DNA of 64,000 bases, taken from positions 310,001 to 374,000 of the forward strand of contig NZ_DASYGY010000007.1 of assembly GCF_035999195.1 (NCBI RefSeq). Reading direction: 5' to 3'. The position numbers and the translations under genes are program-made. Below, piece by piece: positions 19,702-28,139 of the stretch (the stretch's first letter is position 1; each line of letters begins with the position of its first letter). A model generated the notes under the pieces. It saw nothing but the letters and a program-made list of their open reading frames with translations, had not been told where the DNA came from and ran no database searches. Source of the DNA: Pseudoxanthomonas sp. (GTDB lineage: Bacteria; Pseudomonadota; Gammaproteobacteria; Xanthomonadales; Xanthomonadaceae).

Positions 19702-20535
19702 TCAGAGAGTGGATTCGAGGAAACCGTTCTTCTTGGTGATGCCGTCCAGCGCCAGCAGCGTTTCCAGCAGCGCTTCCATCTTGTCCAGCGGCCACGCGTT
19801 CGGGCCATCGGACAACGCCTTGGCAGGATCAGGATGCGTCTCGGCGAACAGGCCTGACACACCCACCGCGACCGCCGCACGCGCCAGCACCGGCACGAAC
19901 TCGCGCTGGCCGCCGGAACTGGTGCCCTGCCCGCCCGGCAACTGCACCGAATGGGTCGCATCGAATACCACCGGGCACCCGGTATCGCGCATCACGCTCA
20001 GCGAGCGCATGTCGCTGACCAGGTTGTTGTAGCCGAACGAGGCACCGCGCTCGCAGACCATGATGTCCTGGTTGCCGGTGGACTTGGCCTTCTCGACCAC
20101 CGGCTTCATGTCCCACGGCGATAGGAACTGGCCCTTCTTGATGTTGACCGGCTTGCCGGCGGCGCAGACCTTCCTGATGAAGTCGGTCTGGCGCACGAGG
20201 AACGCCGGCGTCTGCAGCACGTCCACGACGGCCGCGACCTCGTCCATCGGCGTGTATTCGTGGACGTCGGTCAGCACGGGCACGCCCACCTGCTTCTTCA
20301 CCGCGTCCAGCACCTTCAGACCCTCTTCCATGCCGGGGCCGCGGAAGCTGGTGCCGGAGGTGCGGTTGGCCTTGTCGAAGCTCGACTTGAAGATGAAATT
20401 CATCCCCAGCTTGCCGGTGATTTCCTTCAGGCGGCCGGCGACATCGATCTGCAACTGCATCGATTCGATCACGCACGGGCCGGCAATCAGGAACAGGGGC
20501 CGGTCAAGGCCGACGTCGAATCCACAAAGCTTCAT
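19702..20535 (-). CDS. kdsA: 3-deoxy-8-phosphooctulonate (KDO-8-P) synthase
   Basis: Condenses PEP with arabinose-5-phosphate for the lipopolysaccharide inner core. 277 residues. Features: 'LIAGPCVIES', 'FKSSFDKANRTS', 'GVPVLTDVHE', 'CERGASFGYNNLVSDMRSL' and 'VVFDATHSVQLPGG'. The pyrG-kdsA-eno order is conserved. The 152-nt gap from pyrG holds a cluster of hairpins. Confidence 0.97.
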   Translation of the reverse strand: MKLCGFDVGLDRPLFLIAGPCVIESMQLQIDVAGRLKEITGKLGMNFIFKSSFDKANRTSGTSFRGPGMEEGLKVLDAVKKQVGVPVLTDVHEYTPMDEVAAVVDVLQTPAFLVRQTDFIRKVCAAGKPVNIKKGQFLSPWDMKPVVEKAKSTGNQDIMVCERGASFGYNNLVSDMRSLSVMRDTGCPVVFDATHSVQLPGGQGTSSGGQREFVPVLARAAVAVGVSGLFAETHPDPAKALSDGPNAWPLDKMEALLETLLALDGITKKNGFLESTL

Positions 20536-20555
20536 TGCTTCACCTTTGGTCAGAG

Positions 20556-20678
20556 CCCCTCTCCCACCGGGAGAGGGGTTGGGGTGAGGGTACGGCGGAA
20601 TACGGATGGCGGGAACATACTGGATTCCGCCGGACCCTCATCTGCCCCTTCGGGGCACCTTCTCCCACAGGGAGAAGG
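20556..20678. repeat. triple-hairpin intergenic element
   Basis: Three adjacent stem-loops fill the pyrG-kdsA gap: CCCCTCTCCC/GGGAGAGGGG (20556-20578, 10 bp), TGCCCC/GGGGCA (20643-20657) and CCTTCTCCC/GGGAGAAGG (20658-20678, 9 bp). Polypurine/polypyrimidine hairpins of this kind are a multi-copy intergenic type in many proteobacteria. They may stall or stabilise the pyrG-kdsA transcript; that is inference. Confidence 0.7.
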
Positions 20679-20687
20679 AAACACTAC

Positions 20688-22349
20688 TCAAGCGCGCGCT
20701 TCCTTCAGCAGCTTGCCGCCCGCCTTCTTCTCGCGCGCGGCGCGGATGAAGCCGACGAACAGCGGATGGCCGTCGCGCGGCGTGGACAGGAACTCCGGAT
20801 GCGCCTGGCACGCCAGGAACCACGGATGCACGGCGCGTGGCAGCTCCACCATCTCCACCAGCAGGTCGTCCATCGACTTGGCCGAAATGACCAGACCGGC
20901 GTCTTCCAGTTGCGTGCGATAGCGGTTGTTGAACTCGTACCGATGGCGATGACGTTCCGCCACCACGTCCTTGCCGTAAAGATCGCGCGCCAGCGTGCCC
21001 GGCTTGAGGCGCTGCTCCTGCAGGCCCAGGCGCATGGTGCCGCCCAGGTCGGAACGCTCGTCGCGCTTCTCCACATCACCGGTAGCGGTACGCCATTCGG
21101 TGATCAGGCCGATCACCGGATGCGGCGACTGCTTGTCGTTCTCGGTACTGTTGGCGTTCTCCAGGCCGGCGACATGGCGCGCGTAATCGACGACCGCCGC
21201 CTGCATGCCATAGCAGATGCCGAAGTACGGCAGCTTCTGCTCGCGGGCGAAGCGCGAGGTCAGCACCTTGCCCTCGAAGCCGCGATCGCCGAAGCCGCCC
21301 GGCACCAGCACGCCGTCCACGCCCTGCAGCAGCGCCATGTCGGTGCCTTCCAGGTCCTGCGCCTCGATCCACTTGAGGTTGACGCGCGTGCGCTGGCGCA
21401 GGCCGCCGTGCTTGAGCGCTTCGCCGACGGACTTGTAGGCGTCCTGGTGGTCGACGTACTTGCCCACGACGGCGATGGTCACTTCGTCCAGCGGGTTGAG
21501 CGTGGCGTCGACCGCCGCTTCCCACTCGGACAGATCGGCCGCCTGCGCGTTCTCGATGCGGAACTGGCGCAGCACGATCTCGTCCAGGCCCTGGCCGTGC
21601 AGGCCCATCGGGATGCGGTACAGCACGTCCACGTCCGGCACGCTGATGACCGCGCGCTCGGGGACGTTGGTGAACAGCGAGATCTTGCGGCGCTCGGAAT
21701 CCGGGATGGGCTGCTCGGAGCGGCACAGCAGCACGTCGGGCTGGATGCCGATCGAGCGCAGTTCCTTCACCGAATGCTGCGTCGGCTTGGTCTTCAGCTC
21801 GCCCGCGGCAGCGACGTACGGCACCAGCGTCAGGTGCATGAACAGCGCCTTCTCGGGGCCGCGCTCGGTGCGGATCTGGCGGATCGCCTCCAGGAACGGC
21901 AGCGATTCGATGTCGCCGACGGTACCGCCGATCTCCACCAGCGCCACGTCGAAGCCTGCGGTGGCCTCGTCGATGCAGCGGCGGATCTCGTCGGTGATGT
22001 GCGGGATCACCTGCACGGTGGCGCCCAGGTAGTCGCCGCGACGCTCCTTGCGGATCACGTTCTCGTAGATCCGGCCGGTGGTGACCGAGTTCTTGCGGCT
22101 CAGGCGCGTGCGCACGAAGCGCTCGTAGTGGCCCAGGTCCAGGTCGGTCTCGGCGCCGTCGTCGGTGACGTACACCTCACCGTGCTGGAACGGGCTCATG
22201 GTGCCCGGGTCGACGTTGATGTACGGGTCCAGCTTCATCATCGTGACCTTCAGGCCACGTGCTTCGAGAATGGACGCAAGCGAAGCGGCGGCGATGCCCT
22301 TGCCTAGCGAGGACACAACGCCGCCGGTAACGAAAATCAGGGGAGTCAT
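20688..22349 (-). CDS. pyrG: CTP synthase
   Basis: Aminates UTP to CTP with glutamine. 553 residues. The N-terminal synthetase domain starts 'FVTGGVVSSLGKGI' and has 'DPGTMSPFQHGEV' and 'EIGGTVGDIES'. The C-terminal class I glutamine amidotransferase domain has 'GGFGDRG', the nucleophile Cys in 'FGICYGMQ', and the His-Pro-Glu of 'QAHPEF'. It starts the pyrG-kdsA-eno-ftsB-ispD run. Confidence 0.98.
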   Translation of the reverse strand: MTPLIFVTGGVVSSLGKGIAAASLASILEARGLKVTMMKLDPYINVDPGTMSPFQHGEVYVTDDGAETDLDLGHYERFVRTRLSRKNSVTTGRIYENVIRKERRGDYLGATVQVIPHITDEIRRCIDEATAGFDVALVEIGGTVGDIESLPFLEAIRQIRTERGPEKALFMHLTLVPYVAAAGELKTKPTQHSVKELRSIGIQPDVLLCRSEQPIPDSERRKISLFTNVPERAVISVPDVDVLYRIPMGLHGQGLDEIVLRQFRIENAQAADLSEWEAAVDATLNPLDEVTIAVVGKYVDHQDAYKSVGEALKHGGLRQRTRVNLKWIEAQDLEGTDMALLQGVDGVLVPGGFGDRGFEGKVLTSRFAREQKLPYFGICYGMQAAVVDYARHVAGLENANSTENDKQSPHPVIGLITEWRTATGDVEKRDERSDLGGTMRLGLQEQRLKPGTLARDLYGKDVVAERHRHRYEFNNRYRTQLEDAGLVISAKSMDDLLVEMVELPRAVHPWFLACQAHPEFLSTPRDGHPLFVGFIRAAREKKAGGKLLKEARA

Positions 22350-22404
22350 GGGCGGGGCTCCGGAAAGCCATAGTCTACAGGCAACCCGCGTTTCCCGGAA
22401 GCGC

Positions 22405-22428
22405 GACGCCCCGCCGAAGCGGGGCGTC
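22405..22428 (-). terminator. strong UUCG-loop hairpin after the small secreted-protein gene
   Basis: Ten perfect G+C-rich pairs (GACGCCCCGC / GCGGGGCGTC) with a TTCG tetraloop on the minus strand, about 60 nt past the stop of the 22490-22744 gene. No T-tract follows, so termination is plausible but not certain. Confidence 0.55.
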
Positions 22429-22489
22429 TGGCAGCACTCCGATCACCGGAAACCCCTGCACCGCAAGGCTTCCAGGCGACCGGCACGGA

Positions 22490-22744
22490 TCAGGGCTTGC
22501 GCTCTTCTTCCTCTTCGCCGGCCTTCTTCTGCTGGCCCTCGGCGGCCTTTCGCTGCTTGGCGGCGGCCTCGTTGGCGGCACGGCGACGGGCCTTGGCTTC
22601 GGGATCGGAAGGATCGCTGGTCTGCGACTGGTCCTGCTTGGGCTTGCCGGCGTCATCGGCGGTGCGCGACTGCGCGAACGCCTGCACCGCGAACAGCGCG
22701 CCGGCGACGGCGGCGGAGAGCAGCAACAGGTTGCGGGACTTCAT
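22490..22744 (-). CDS. small secreted charged protein
   Basis: 84 residues: a clear signal peptide ('LLLLSAAVAGALFAVQAFAQ', likely cut after AFA) and a highly charged, low-complexity mature part rich in Lys, Glu, Ala and Gln, ending 'GEEEEERKP'. It looks disordered or helical. No family recognised. The ATG at 22744 has GAGGAG 9 nt upstream; the ATG at 22813 is out of place before the signal peptide. Divergent from parE. Confidence 0.7.
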   Translation of the reverse strand: MKSRNLLLLSAAVAGALFAVQAFAQSRTADDAGKPKQDQSQTSDPSDPEAKARRRAANEAAAKQRKAAEGQQKKAGEEEEERKP

Positions 22745-23021
22745 GGCGGTACTCCTCATGGGTGACGGGAATCTGGGGGCGCCGGACGGCGTTCCAAGGG
22801 CATCCCTGTCCACGCCGCAAGCCTAGCGCCGGCCGCCCCGCCCTCGACTGAACATGGCAAAAAAGCCCGGCTGGCCGCACACTGCCGCCCGATCCGGGCC
22901 CGTCCCGGCGGGGAACGCAGCGCGTCGCGCGCCCTGCGACACCCCTGCGGTGGACTGTCCACCCGTTCCTGTTCACTGCGGCGCCCCGCCGCCGCCCGTC
23001 GCACCGAGAAACCGAGCATCC

Positions 23022-24911
23022 ATGAGCAGCCGCTACAACGCCGCCGACATCGAAGTCCTCTCCGGCCTTGACCCGGTCAAGCGCCGTCCCGGCATGTACA
23101 CCGACACCGCGCGCCCCAACCACCTTGCGCAGGAAGTCATCGACAACGCGGTGGACGAGGCCCTGGCCGGCCACGCCGGCAGCATCGAGGTCACCCTGTA
23201 CAAGGACGGCAGCTGCGAAGTCAGCGACGACGGCCGCGGCATGCCGGTGGACATCCACCCGGAAGAGAAGATCCCCGGCGTGGAACTGATCCTCACCCGC
23301 CTGCACGCGGGCGGCAAGTTCAGCAACAAGAACTACACCTTCTCCGGTGGCTTGCACGGCGTGGGCGTGAGCGTGGTCAATGCGCTGTCCACGCTGGTGG
23401 AAGTGCACATCAAGCGCGAGGGCAGCGAACACCGCATCACCTTCCGCAACGGCGACCGCGCCACACCGCTGGAAGTGGTCGGCAGCGTCGGCAAGAAGAA
23501 TACCGGCACCCGCGTGCGCTTCTGGGCCGACCCGAAGTATTTCGATACGCCGAAGTTCAACGTGCGCGCACTCCGGCATCTGCTGCGCGCCAAGGCCGTG
23601 CTCTGCCCGGGCCTGAACGTCACCCTGTTCGACGAGGCCACGGGCGAGCGCGACAGCTGGCATTACGAGGACGGCCTGCGCGACTACCTGCGCGGCGAAA
23701 TGGCCGGTCGCGAACTGCTGCCGCCGGAGCTGTTCGTCGGCCAGCTGAAGAAGGACAGCGAAGTCGTCGACTGGGCTGTGGCCTGGGTGCCCGAAGGCGA
23801 ACTGGTGCAGGAGAGCTACGTCAACCTGATCCCCACCGCCCAGCACGGCACGCACGTCAACGGGCTGCGCAGCGGCCTGACCGATGCGCTGCGCGAGTTC
23901 TGCGATTTCCGCAACCTGTTGCCGCGCGGCGTGAAGCTGGCGCCGGAAGACGTGTGGGACCGCGTGACCTTCGTACTGTCGCTGAAGATGACCGATCCGC
24001 AGTTCAGCGGCCAGACCAAGGAACGGCTGTCGTCCCGACAGGCGGCCGGCTTCATCGAAGGCGCGGCGCACGACGCCTTCAGCCTGTGGCTCAACCAGCA
24101 CGTGGATCTGGGCGAGAAGATTGCGCAGATCGCCATCGAGCGTGCCAGCGCGCGCCTGAAGACCGAAAAGCAGGTGGTCCGCAAGAAGGTCACCCAGGGC
24201 CCCGCCCTGCCCGGCAAGCTGGCCGACTGCATCAGCCAGGACCTGTCGCGCACCGAACTGTTCCTGGTGGAAGGCGACTCGGCAGGCGGTTCGGCCAAGC
24301 AGGCGCGCGACAAGGATTTCCAGGCCATCCTGCCGCTGCGCGGCAAGATCCTCAACACGTGGGAAGTCGCGTCCGGCAGCGTGCTGGCCTCGCAGGAAGT
24401 GCACGACCTGGCGGTGGCCATCGGCTGCGACCCCGGCAAGGACGATATCGGCGGCCTGCGCTACGGCAAGGTGGTGATCCTGGCCGACGCCGACTCCGAC
24501 GGCCTGCACATCGCCACGCTGCTGACGGCGCTGTTCCTGCGCCACTTCCCGGCGCTCGTGGGCGCGGGCCATGTCTTCGTGGCGATGCCGCCCTTGTTCC
24601 GCGTGGACGTGGGCAAGCAGGTGTTCTACGCGCTGGACGAGGAAGAGAAGCGCCTGCTGCTGGAGAAGATCGAGCGCGAGAAGATCCGCGGCCAGGTCAA
24701 CGTCACCCGCTTCAAGGGCCTGGGCGAAATGAATCCGTCCCAGCTGCGCGAGTCCACCATCCACCCGGATACGCGCCGCCTGGTGCAGCTGACCGTGGAC
24801 GACGAACCGGAGACGCGCGGCCTGATGGACATGCTGCTGGCTAAGAAGCGGGCGTCGGATCGCAAGTCGTGGCTGGAGACCAAGGGCGATCTGGCTTCCC
24901 TAGAGGTCTGA
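23022..24911 (+). CDS. parE: DNA topoisomerase IV subunit B
   Basis: ATPase subunit of the decatenating topoisomerase. 629 residues. The GHKL ATPase core has 'DNAVDEALAGHA' and 'SGGLHGVGVSVVNALS'; the transducer follows. The TOPRIM domain has 'LVEGDSAGGSAKQARDKDFQA' split motif and 'LADADSDGLHI'. The start at 23022 gives the usual short N-terminus 'MSSRYNAADIEVLSGLDPV'; an ATG 168 nt earlier is in frame but adds a non-conserved Pro/Arg-rich leader. No parC nearby. The last 60 or so nt are partly repeated just downstream. Confidence 0.97.
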   Translation: MSSRYNAADIEVLSGLDPVKRRPGMYTDTARPNHLAQEVIDNAVDEALAGHAGSIEVTLYKDGSCEVSDDGRGMPVDIHPEEKIPGVELILTRLHAGGKFSNKNYTFSGGLHGVGVSVVNALSTLVEVHIKREGSEHRITFRNGDRATPLEVVGSVGKKNTGTRVRFWADPKYFDTPKFNVRALRHLLRAKAVLCPGLNVTLFDEATGERDSWHYEDGLRDYLRGEMAGRELLPPELFVGQLKKDSEVVDWAVAWVPEGELVQESYVNLIPTAQHGTHVNGLRSGLTDALREFCDFRNLLPRGVKLAPEDVWDRVTFVLSLKMTDPQFSGQTKERLSSRQAAGFIEGAAHDAFSLWLNQHVDLGEKIAQIAIERASARLKTEKQVVRKKVTQGPALPGKLADCISQDLSRTELFLVEGDSAGGSAKQARDKDFQAILPLRGKILNTWEVASGSVLASQEVHDLAVAIGCDPGKDDIGGLRYGKVVILADADSDGLHIATLLTALFLRHFPALVGAGHVFVAMPPLFRVDVGKQVFYALDEEEKRLLLEKIEREKIRGQVNVTRFKGLGEMNPSQLRESTIHPDTRRLVQLTVDDEPETRGLMDMLLAKKRASDRKSWLETKGDLASLEV

Positions 24912-25044
24912 CCGCGGCGATTCGCTGGATGGGGCCGTTGCGACGGCCTCGTTGCCGTGTCCGTCGGATGTTCTTCGCGACGCGGCTGGAGACGAAGGGC
25001 GATCTGGCTTCGCCGGACGCCTGATCGCAGGCGTTCGCGGACGG
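24851..25044 (+). repeat. imperfect direct repeat of the parE 3' end
   Basis: The end of parE and the bases past its stop (24851-24934) resemble 24961-25044. The best part, 24871-24898 against 24984-25011, differs at one base in 28. The second copy encodes 'RLETKGDLASPDA' then TGA, matching the ParE end 'WLETKGDLASLEV'. The offset of 113 nt is not a multiple of three. It looks like a tandem duplication of the gene end that has decayed. Confidence 0.7.
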
Positions 25045-25150
25045 GCGCGCGAGGAGGATCTTCGCCCGATCGCCGACCGGATCCCGCCATCCGCCGGGAT
25101 GCAGCAGATTGCGCTGGCGCTTTCGCTCGCCGCCATCGATCCGCGCCGCT

Positions 25151-25165
25151 TGAACACCGTGTTCA
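25151..25165. promoter_or_regulatory. perfect 15-bp palindrome upstream of ybdK
   Basis: TGAACAC-C-GTGTTCA, 24 nt before the ybdK start. A 7-1-7 palindrome at this distance is a candidate operator; the binding protein is unknown. Confidence 0.4.
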
Positions 25166-25189
25166 CCGCGACGGTGCGATAACGCGGGC

Positions 25190-26326
25190 ATGGCCGCCGA
25201 GCGCGACACGCACCGCTACACCTTCGGGCTGGAGGAGGAATATTTCCTCGTGCGGCGCAATGGCCGGCGCCTGCGGCACATGCCGCGCCGCTTCTTCGAG
25301 GCGTGCCGGGGGGAACTGGGCGAACGCTTCGGCAGCGAGATGCTGCAGACGCAGGTGGAAGTGCAGACGGCGGTGCACGCCGACCCGCGTGCGGCCGAGG
25401 ACGACCTGCTTGTGCTGCGTCGCACGACCGGACGCATCGCCCGCGCGCACGGGCTGGACATCCTGTCGTCGGGCACGCATCCGGCCGCGCAATGGCGGGG
25501 CCAGCGCAGCACCGACAAACCGCACTACGACCACGTGATGGACGAACTGCAGATGCTCGGGCACCGCAACCTGCTGTGCGGCCTGCATGTGCATGTGCAG
25601 CCGGCGGATCCGGCGCAGCGCGTGCCGCTGATGGCAAGGATGCAGCCGTTCCTGCCGTTGCTGCTCGCCCTCAGCACCTCGTCGCCGTTCTGGATGGGGC
25701 ATGCCACCGGCCTGATGGGCTACCGGCAGACGGCCTACCAGGAGATCCCCCGCACCGGACTTCCGCCACTGTTCCGCAGCCAGGCCGATTACGACGACTA
25801 CGTGCGCCGCATGATCGGCGCGCGCGCCATCCGCGACGCCAGCTTCCTATGGTGGGCGTTGCGCCCTTCCCTCGCGTTCCCGACCCTGGAACTGCGCGTG
25901 ACCGATGCCTGCACGGATCCACGCGATGCGCTGGCAATCGCGCAGCTGTTCCGGTGCCTGGTGCGGTACCTGGAACGCACGCCGGGCCTGCATGCCGCGC
26001 TGGACGCGGCGGGACAGGCGGTGATCGAGGAGAACCTGTGGCGGGCGCAGCGCCACGGCTTCGACGCCGGCCTGATCGACATCGGCAGTGGCGATCTCGT
26101 CTGCGTGCGAGAGATGCTGGAAAGCACGCTCGAACTCATCGCGCCCGACGTGGCGGCGCTCGACTGCGCCCCGCAGATCGACCACGCGTGGCGCATCCTC
26201 GACCGCGGCACCAGCGCGCATCGTCAACAGCAGCGTTACCAGGAGTGCAGGCTCGCCGGCGATACGCACGGCGAAGCGCTGGCCCACGTGGTGCAATGGC
26301 TGGCGCAGGCGAGCGTGCCGGACTGA
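25190..26326 (+). CDS. ybdK: YbdK-type carboxylate-amine ligase (GCS2 family)
   Basis: 378 residues of the glutamate-cysteine ligase type 2 family. 'FGLEEEYFLV' (Mg-binding Glu cluster) is at residues 13-22; 'ILSSGTHPAAQW', 'CGLHVHV' (metal site), 'LALSTSSPFW' and 'PTLELRVTDACT' follow. E. coli YbdK has weak glutamate-cysteine ligase activity; the true substrate is not established. Three genes on, facing the other way, is glutathione reductase, a loose thiol theme. Convergent with the EamA gene, 7 nt apart. Confidence 0.88.
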   Translation: MAAERDTHRYTFGLEEEYFLVRRNGRRLRHMPRRFFEACRGELGERFGSEMLQTQVEVQTAVHADPRAAEDDLLVLRRTTGRIARAHGLDILSSGTHPAAQWRGQRSTDKPHYDHVMDELQMLGHRNLLCGLHVHVQPADPAQRVPLMARMQPFLPLLLALSTSSPFWMGHATGLMGYRQTAYQEIPRTGLPPLFRSQADYDDYVRRMIGARAIRDASFLWWALRPSLAFPTLELRVTDACTDPRDALAIAQLFRCLVRYLERTPGLHAALDAAGQAVIEENLWRAQRHGFDAGLIDIGSGDLVCVREMLESTLELIAPDVAALDCAPQIDHAWRILDRGTSAHRQQQRYQECRLAGDTHGEALAHVVQWLAQASVPD

Positions 26327-26333
26327 CACCGGA

Positions 26334-27317
26334 TCAGCGCGCGACGGTCTTCTGCCGCGACACCGCGAACACACCCGCCATCACCAGCACCGTGCCCGCC
26401 ACCTGCCACGGCCCCATCGGTTCGCCGAGCAGCAGCAGGCTCAGCACGATGGTCGACACCGGGCCGATCATGCCGACCTGCGCCGCCAGCGCGGAACCGA
26501 TCCGCGCCACGGCCATCATCACCGCCAGCACCGGCAGCACGGTGCATAGCGTGCCATTGAGCAGCGACAGCGCGTAGACCTCCCACGGCAGCACCAGCGC
26601 CTGCATCGGCCGCAGCACCACGAACTGCAGCAGGCACAGCACGCTGGCCACGCTGCTGGCGTACGCAGTCAGTCGCACGGCACCGACCCGCGCCACCAGT
26701 TCGCCACTGCCGACCAGGTACAGCGCGTAGGCCAGTGCGCTGCCGAACACGAGCAGTCCGCCGAGCAGGATGTTGGAACCGCCCACATGCAGGTCGTGTC
26801 CGAATGCCAGCGCCACGCCCGCATAGCTGACCACCAACGCAAGCGCCTGGCGTCGCGAGATCCGTTTGCCCAGTGCGAACCAGCCGATCAGCGCCACCAG
26901 GGTCGGGGTGAGATAGAGGATCAGCCGCTCCAGTGTGGCGGTGATGTAGGCCAGACCGGCGAAGTCGAGGAAGCTGGCCAGGTAGTAGCCGAGGACGCCC
27001 AGCACAACGATCCTCATGCGGTCGGCGTGCGACAGCGGCGCACTGCGACGCGCGGCCCAGGCGCCCATCAGCAGGAAGAACGGAAACGCCACCAGCATGC
27101 GCAGGGCCAGCAGCGTCACCGCATCCGCGCCGTAGCGATACCCCAGCTTGACGATGATGGCCTTGCCCGAGAAGGCGATGGCGCCGAGCGCCGCGAGCAC
27201 CAGGCCGGAGCGACTGACCGCATGCAGGGCCGGCCGTGGATGCGGCGCTTCCAGCGCTTCGGCCGGCGCCACGTCGAGCGGTTGCGCCAGTTCGTCTTCC
27301 GCCTTCGGCTGTGTCAT
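26334..27317 (-). CDS. EamA/DMT-family transporter
   Basis: 327 residues with about ten hydrophobic helices arranged as two EamA repeats: 'FSGKAIIVKLGYRYGADAVTLLALRML' opens the first half and 'LLVFGSALAYALYLVGSGELVARVGAVRLT' the second. A hydrophilic, acidic N-terminal arm of about 35 residues precedes TM1. Likely exporter of a small metabolite; substrate unknown. It is the last gene of the FAD oxidase-gor-hutG-EamA run, 10 nt after hutG. Confidence 0.88.
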   Translation of the reverse strand: MTQPKAEDELAQPLDVAPAEALEAPHPRPALHAVSRSGLVLAALGAIAFSGKAIIVKLGYRYGADAVTLLALRMLVAFPFFLLMGAWAARRSAPLSHADRMRIVVLGVLGYYLASFLDFAGLAYITATLERLILYLTPTLVALIGWFALGKRISRRQALALVVSYAGVALAFGHDLHVGGSNILLGGLLVFGSALAYALYLVGSGELVARVGAVRLTAYASSVASVLCLLQFVVLRPMQALVLPWEVYALSLLNGTLCTVLPVLAVMMAVARIGSALAAQVGMIGPVSTIVLSLLLLGEPMGPWQVAGTVLVMAGVFAVSRQKTVAR

Positions 27318-27327
27318 GGCGCGTGCC

Positions 27328-28104
27328 TCACGCCAGCGTGCGTTCCAGCAGGCGGCGGATCAGCCCCTGCGTGCGCGCCGCACGCTCGGGCAGATAGGCG
27401 AAGGTGTCTTCGTCCATGTAGGTGAGCTGCGCGAGTTCCAACTGCACCGTCTGGATGCCGTTGGCGACGTCGGCGTAGTGACGGGTGATGTAGCCGCCGC
27501 GGAAACGTCCGTTGACGATGAAGCTGTACGCCTGCTGCGAGGCCAGCTCCGCTTCCAGCGCCTGTTGCAGCGCAGGCGAACAACTCGCGCCGCCGGCGGT
27601 GCCCAGGTTGAAATCCGGAAGGCGACCTTCGAACAGGAAGGGCACCACGCTGCGGATCGAATGCCCCTCCCACAGCACGACGCGGCCATGCGCGTCGCGG
27701 AGGCGCGCGAGCTCCTGCTGCAGCGCCTGGTGATAGGGTCGCCAGTAGGTGTCGACCCGCACAGCGATCTCCTCCGCCGTGGGCTGCTGATCCGGCAGGT
27801 ACAGCGGATCGCCGCTGAAGCGCACGATCGGGCACAGGCCGGTGGTGTTCTGTCCCGGATAGAGGGACACATCGTCGTCCGGACGGTTGAGGTCGACGAC
27901 ATAGCGCGAAAACGCCGGCACCAGGATGGATGCGCCCAAGTCGCGCGCGAACGCGTAGAGCTCGGCCACATGCCAGTCGGTGTCCGGCACGCGGCGCGCT
28001 TCCGGCGTCAGGCGTGCGGCGATATCGTCGGGCAGCGCGGTGCCGTTGTGCGGCAGGCTGACCAGCAGCGGCGCGGTACCGCGATGCAGGGTGTAGGTGT
28101 CCAT
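27328..28104 (-). CDS. hutG: N-formylglutamate deformylase
   Basis: Hydrolyses N-formyl-L-glutamate to formate and glutamate, the last step of one histidine-degradation branch. 258 residues. Features: 'LLVSLPHNGTALPDDI', 'DTDWHVAELY', 'FSRYVVDLNRPDDD', 'WEGHSIRS' and 'PDFNLGTAGGASC'. No other hut genes (hutH, hutU, hutI) are in the window, so the pathway may be encoded elsewhere. The start at 28104 has the typical N-terminus; 35 nt after gor. Confidence 0.88.
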   Translation of the reverse strand: MDTYTLHRGTAPLLVSLPHNGTALPDDIAARLTPEARRVPDTDWHVAELYAFARDLGASILVPAFSRYVVDLNRPDDDVSLYPGQNTTGLCPIVRFSGDPLYLPDQQPTAEEIAVRVDTYWRPYHQALQQELARLRDAHGRVVLWEGHSIRSVVPFLFEGRLPDFNLGTAGGASCSPALQQALEAELASQQAYSFIVNGRFRGGYITRHYADVANGIQTVQLELAQLTYMDEDTFAYLPERAARTQGLIRRLLERTLA

Positions 28105-28139
28105 GCGGCCATTGTATCGCCGCCTCCCGCAGGCCTGGC

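Noticed and set aside
22854..23021. N-terminal extension of ParE in the same frame
   Set aside because: Pro/Arg-rich leader unlike any ParE; the start at 23022 matches the family.
25151..25165. Reading the ybdK palindrome as a LexA/SOS box
   Set aside because: SOS boxes of the GAAC-N4-GTTC type need four central bases; here there are five, and xanthomonad LexA sites have another sequence. ybdK is not an SOS gene.
24952..25182. Small open frame of 76 residues between parE and ybdK
   Set aside because: It crosses the decayed parE copy in another frame, has no ribosome binding site I can see, and resembles nothing known.
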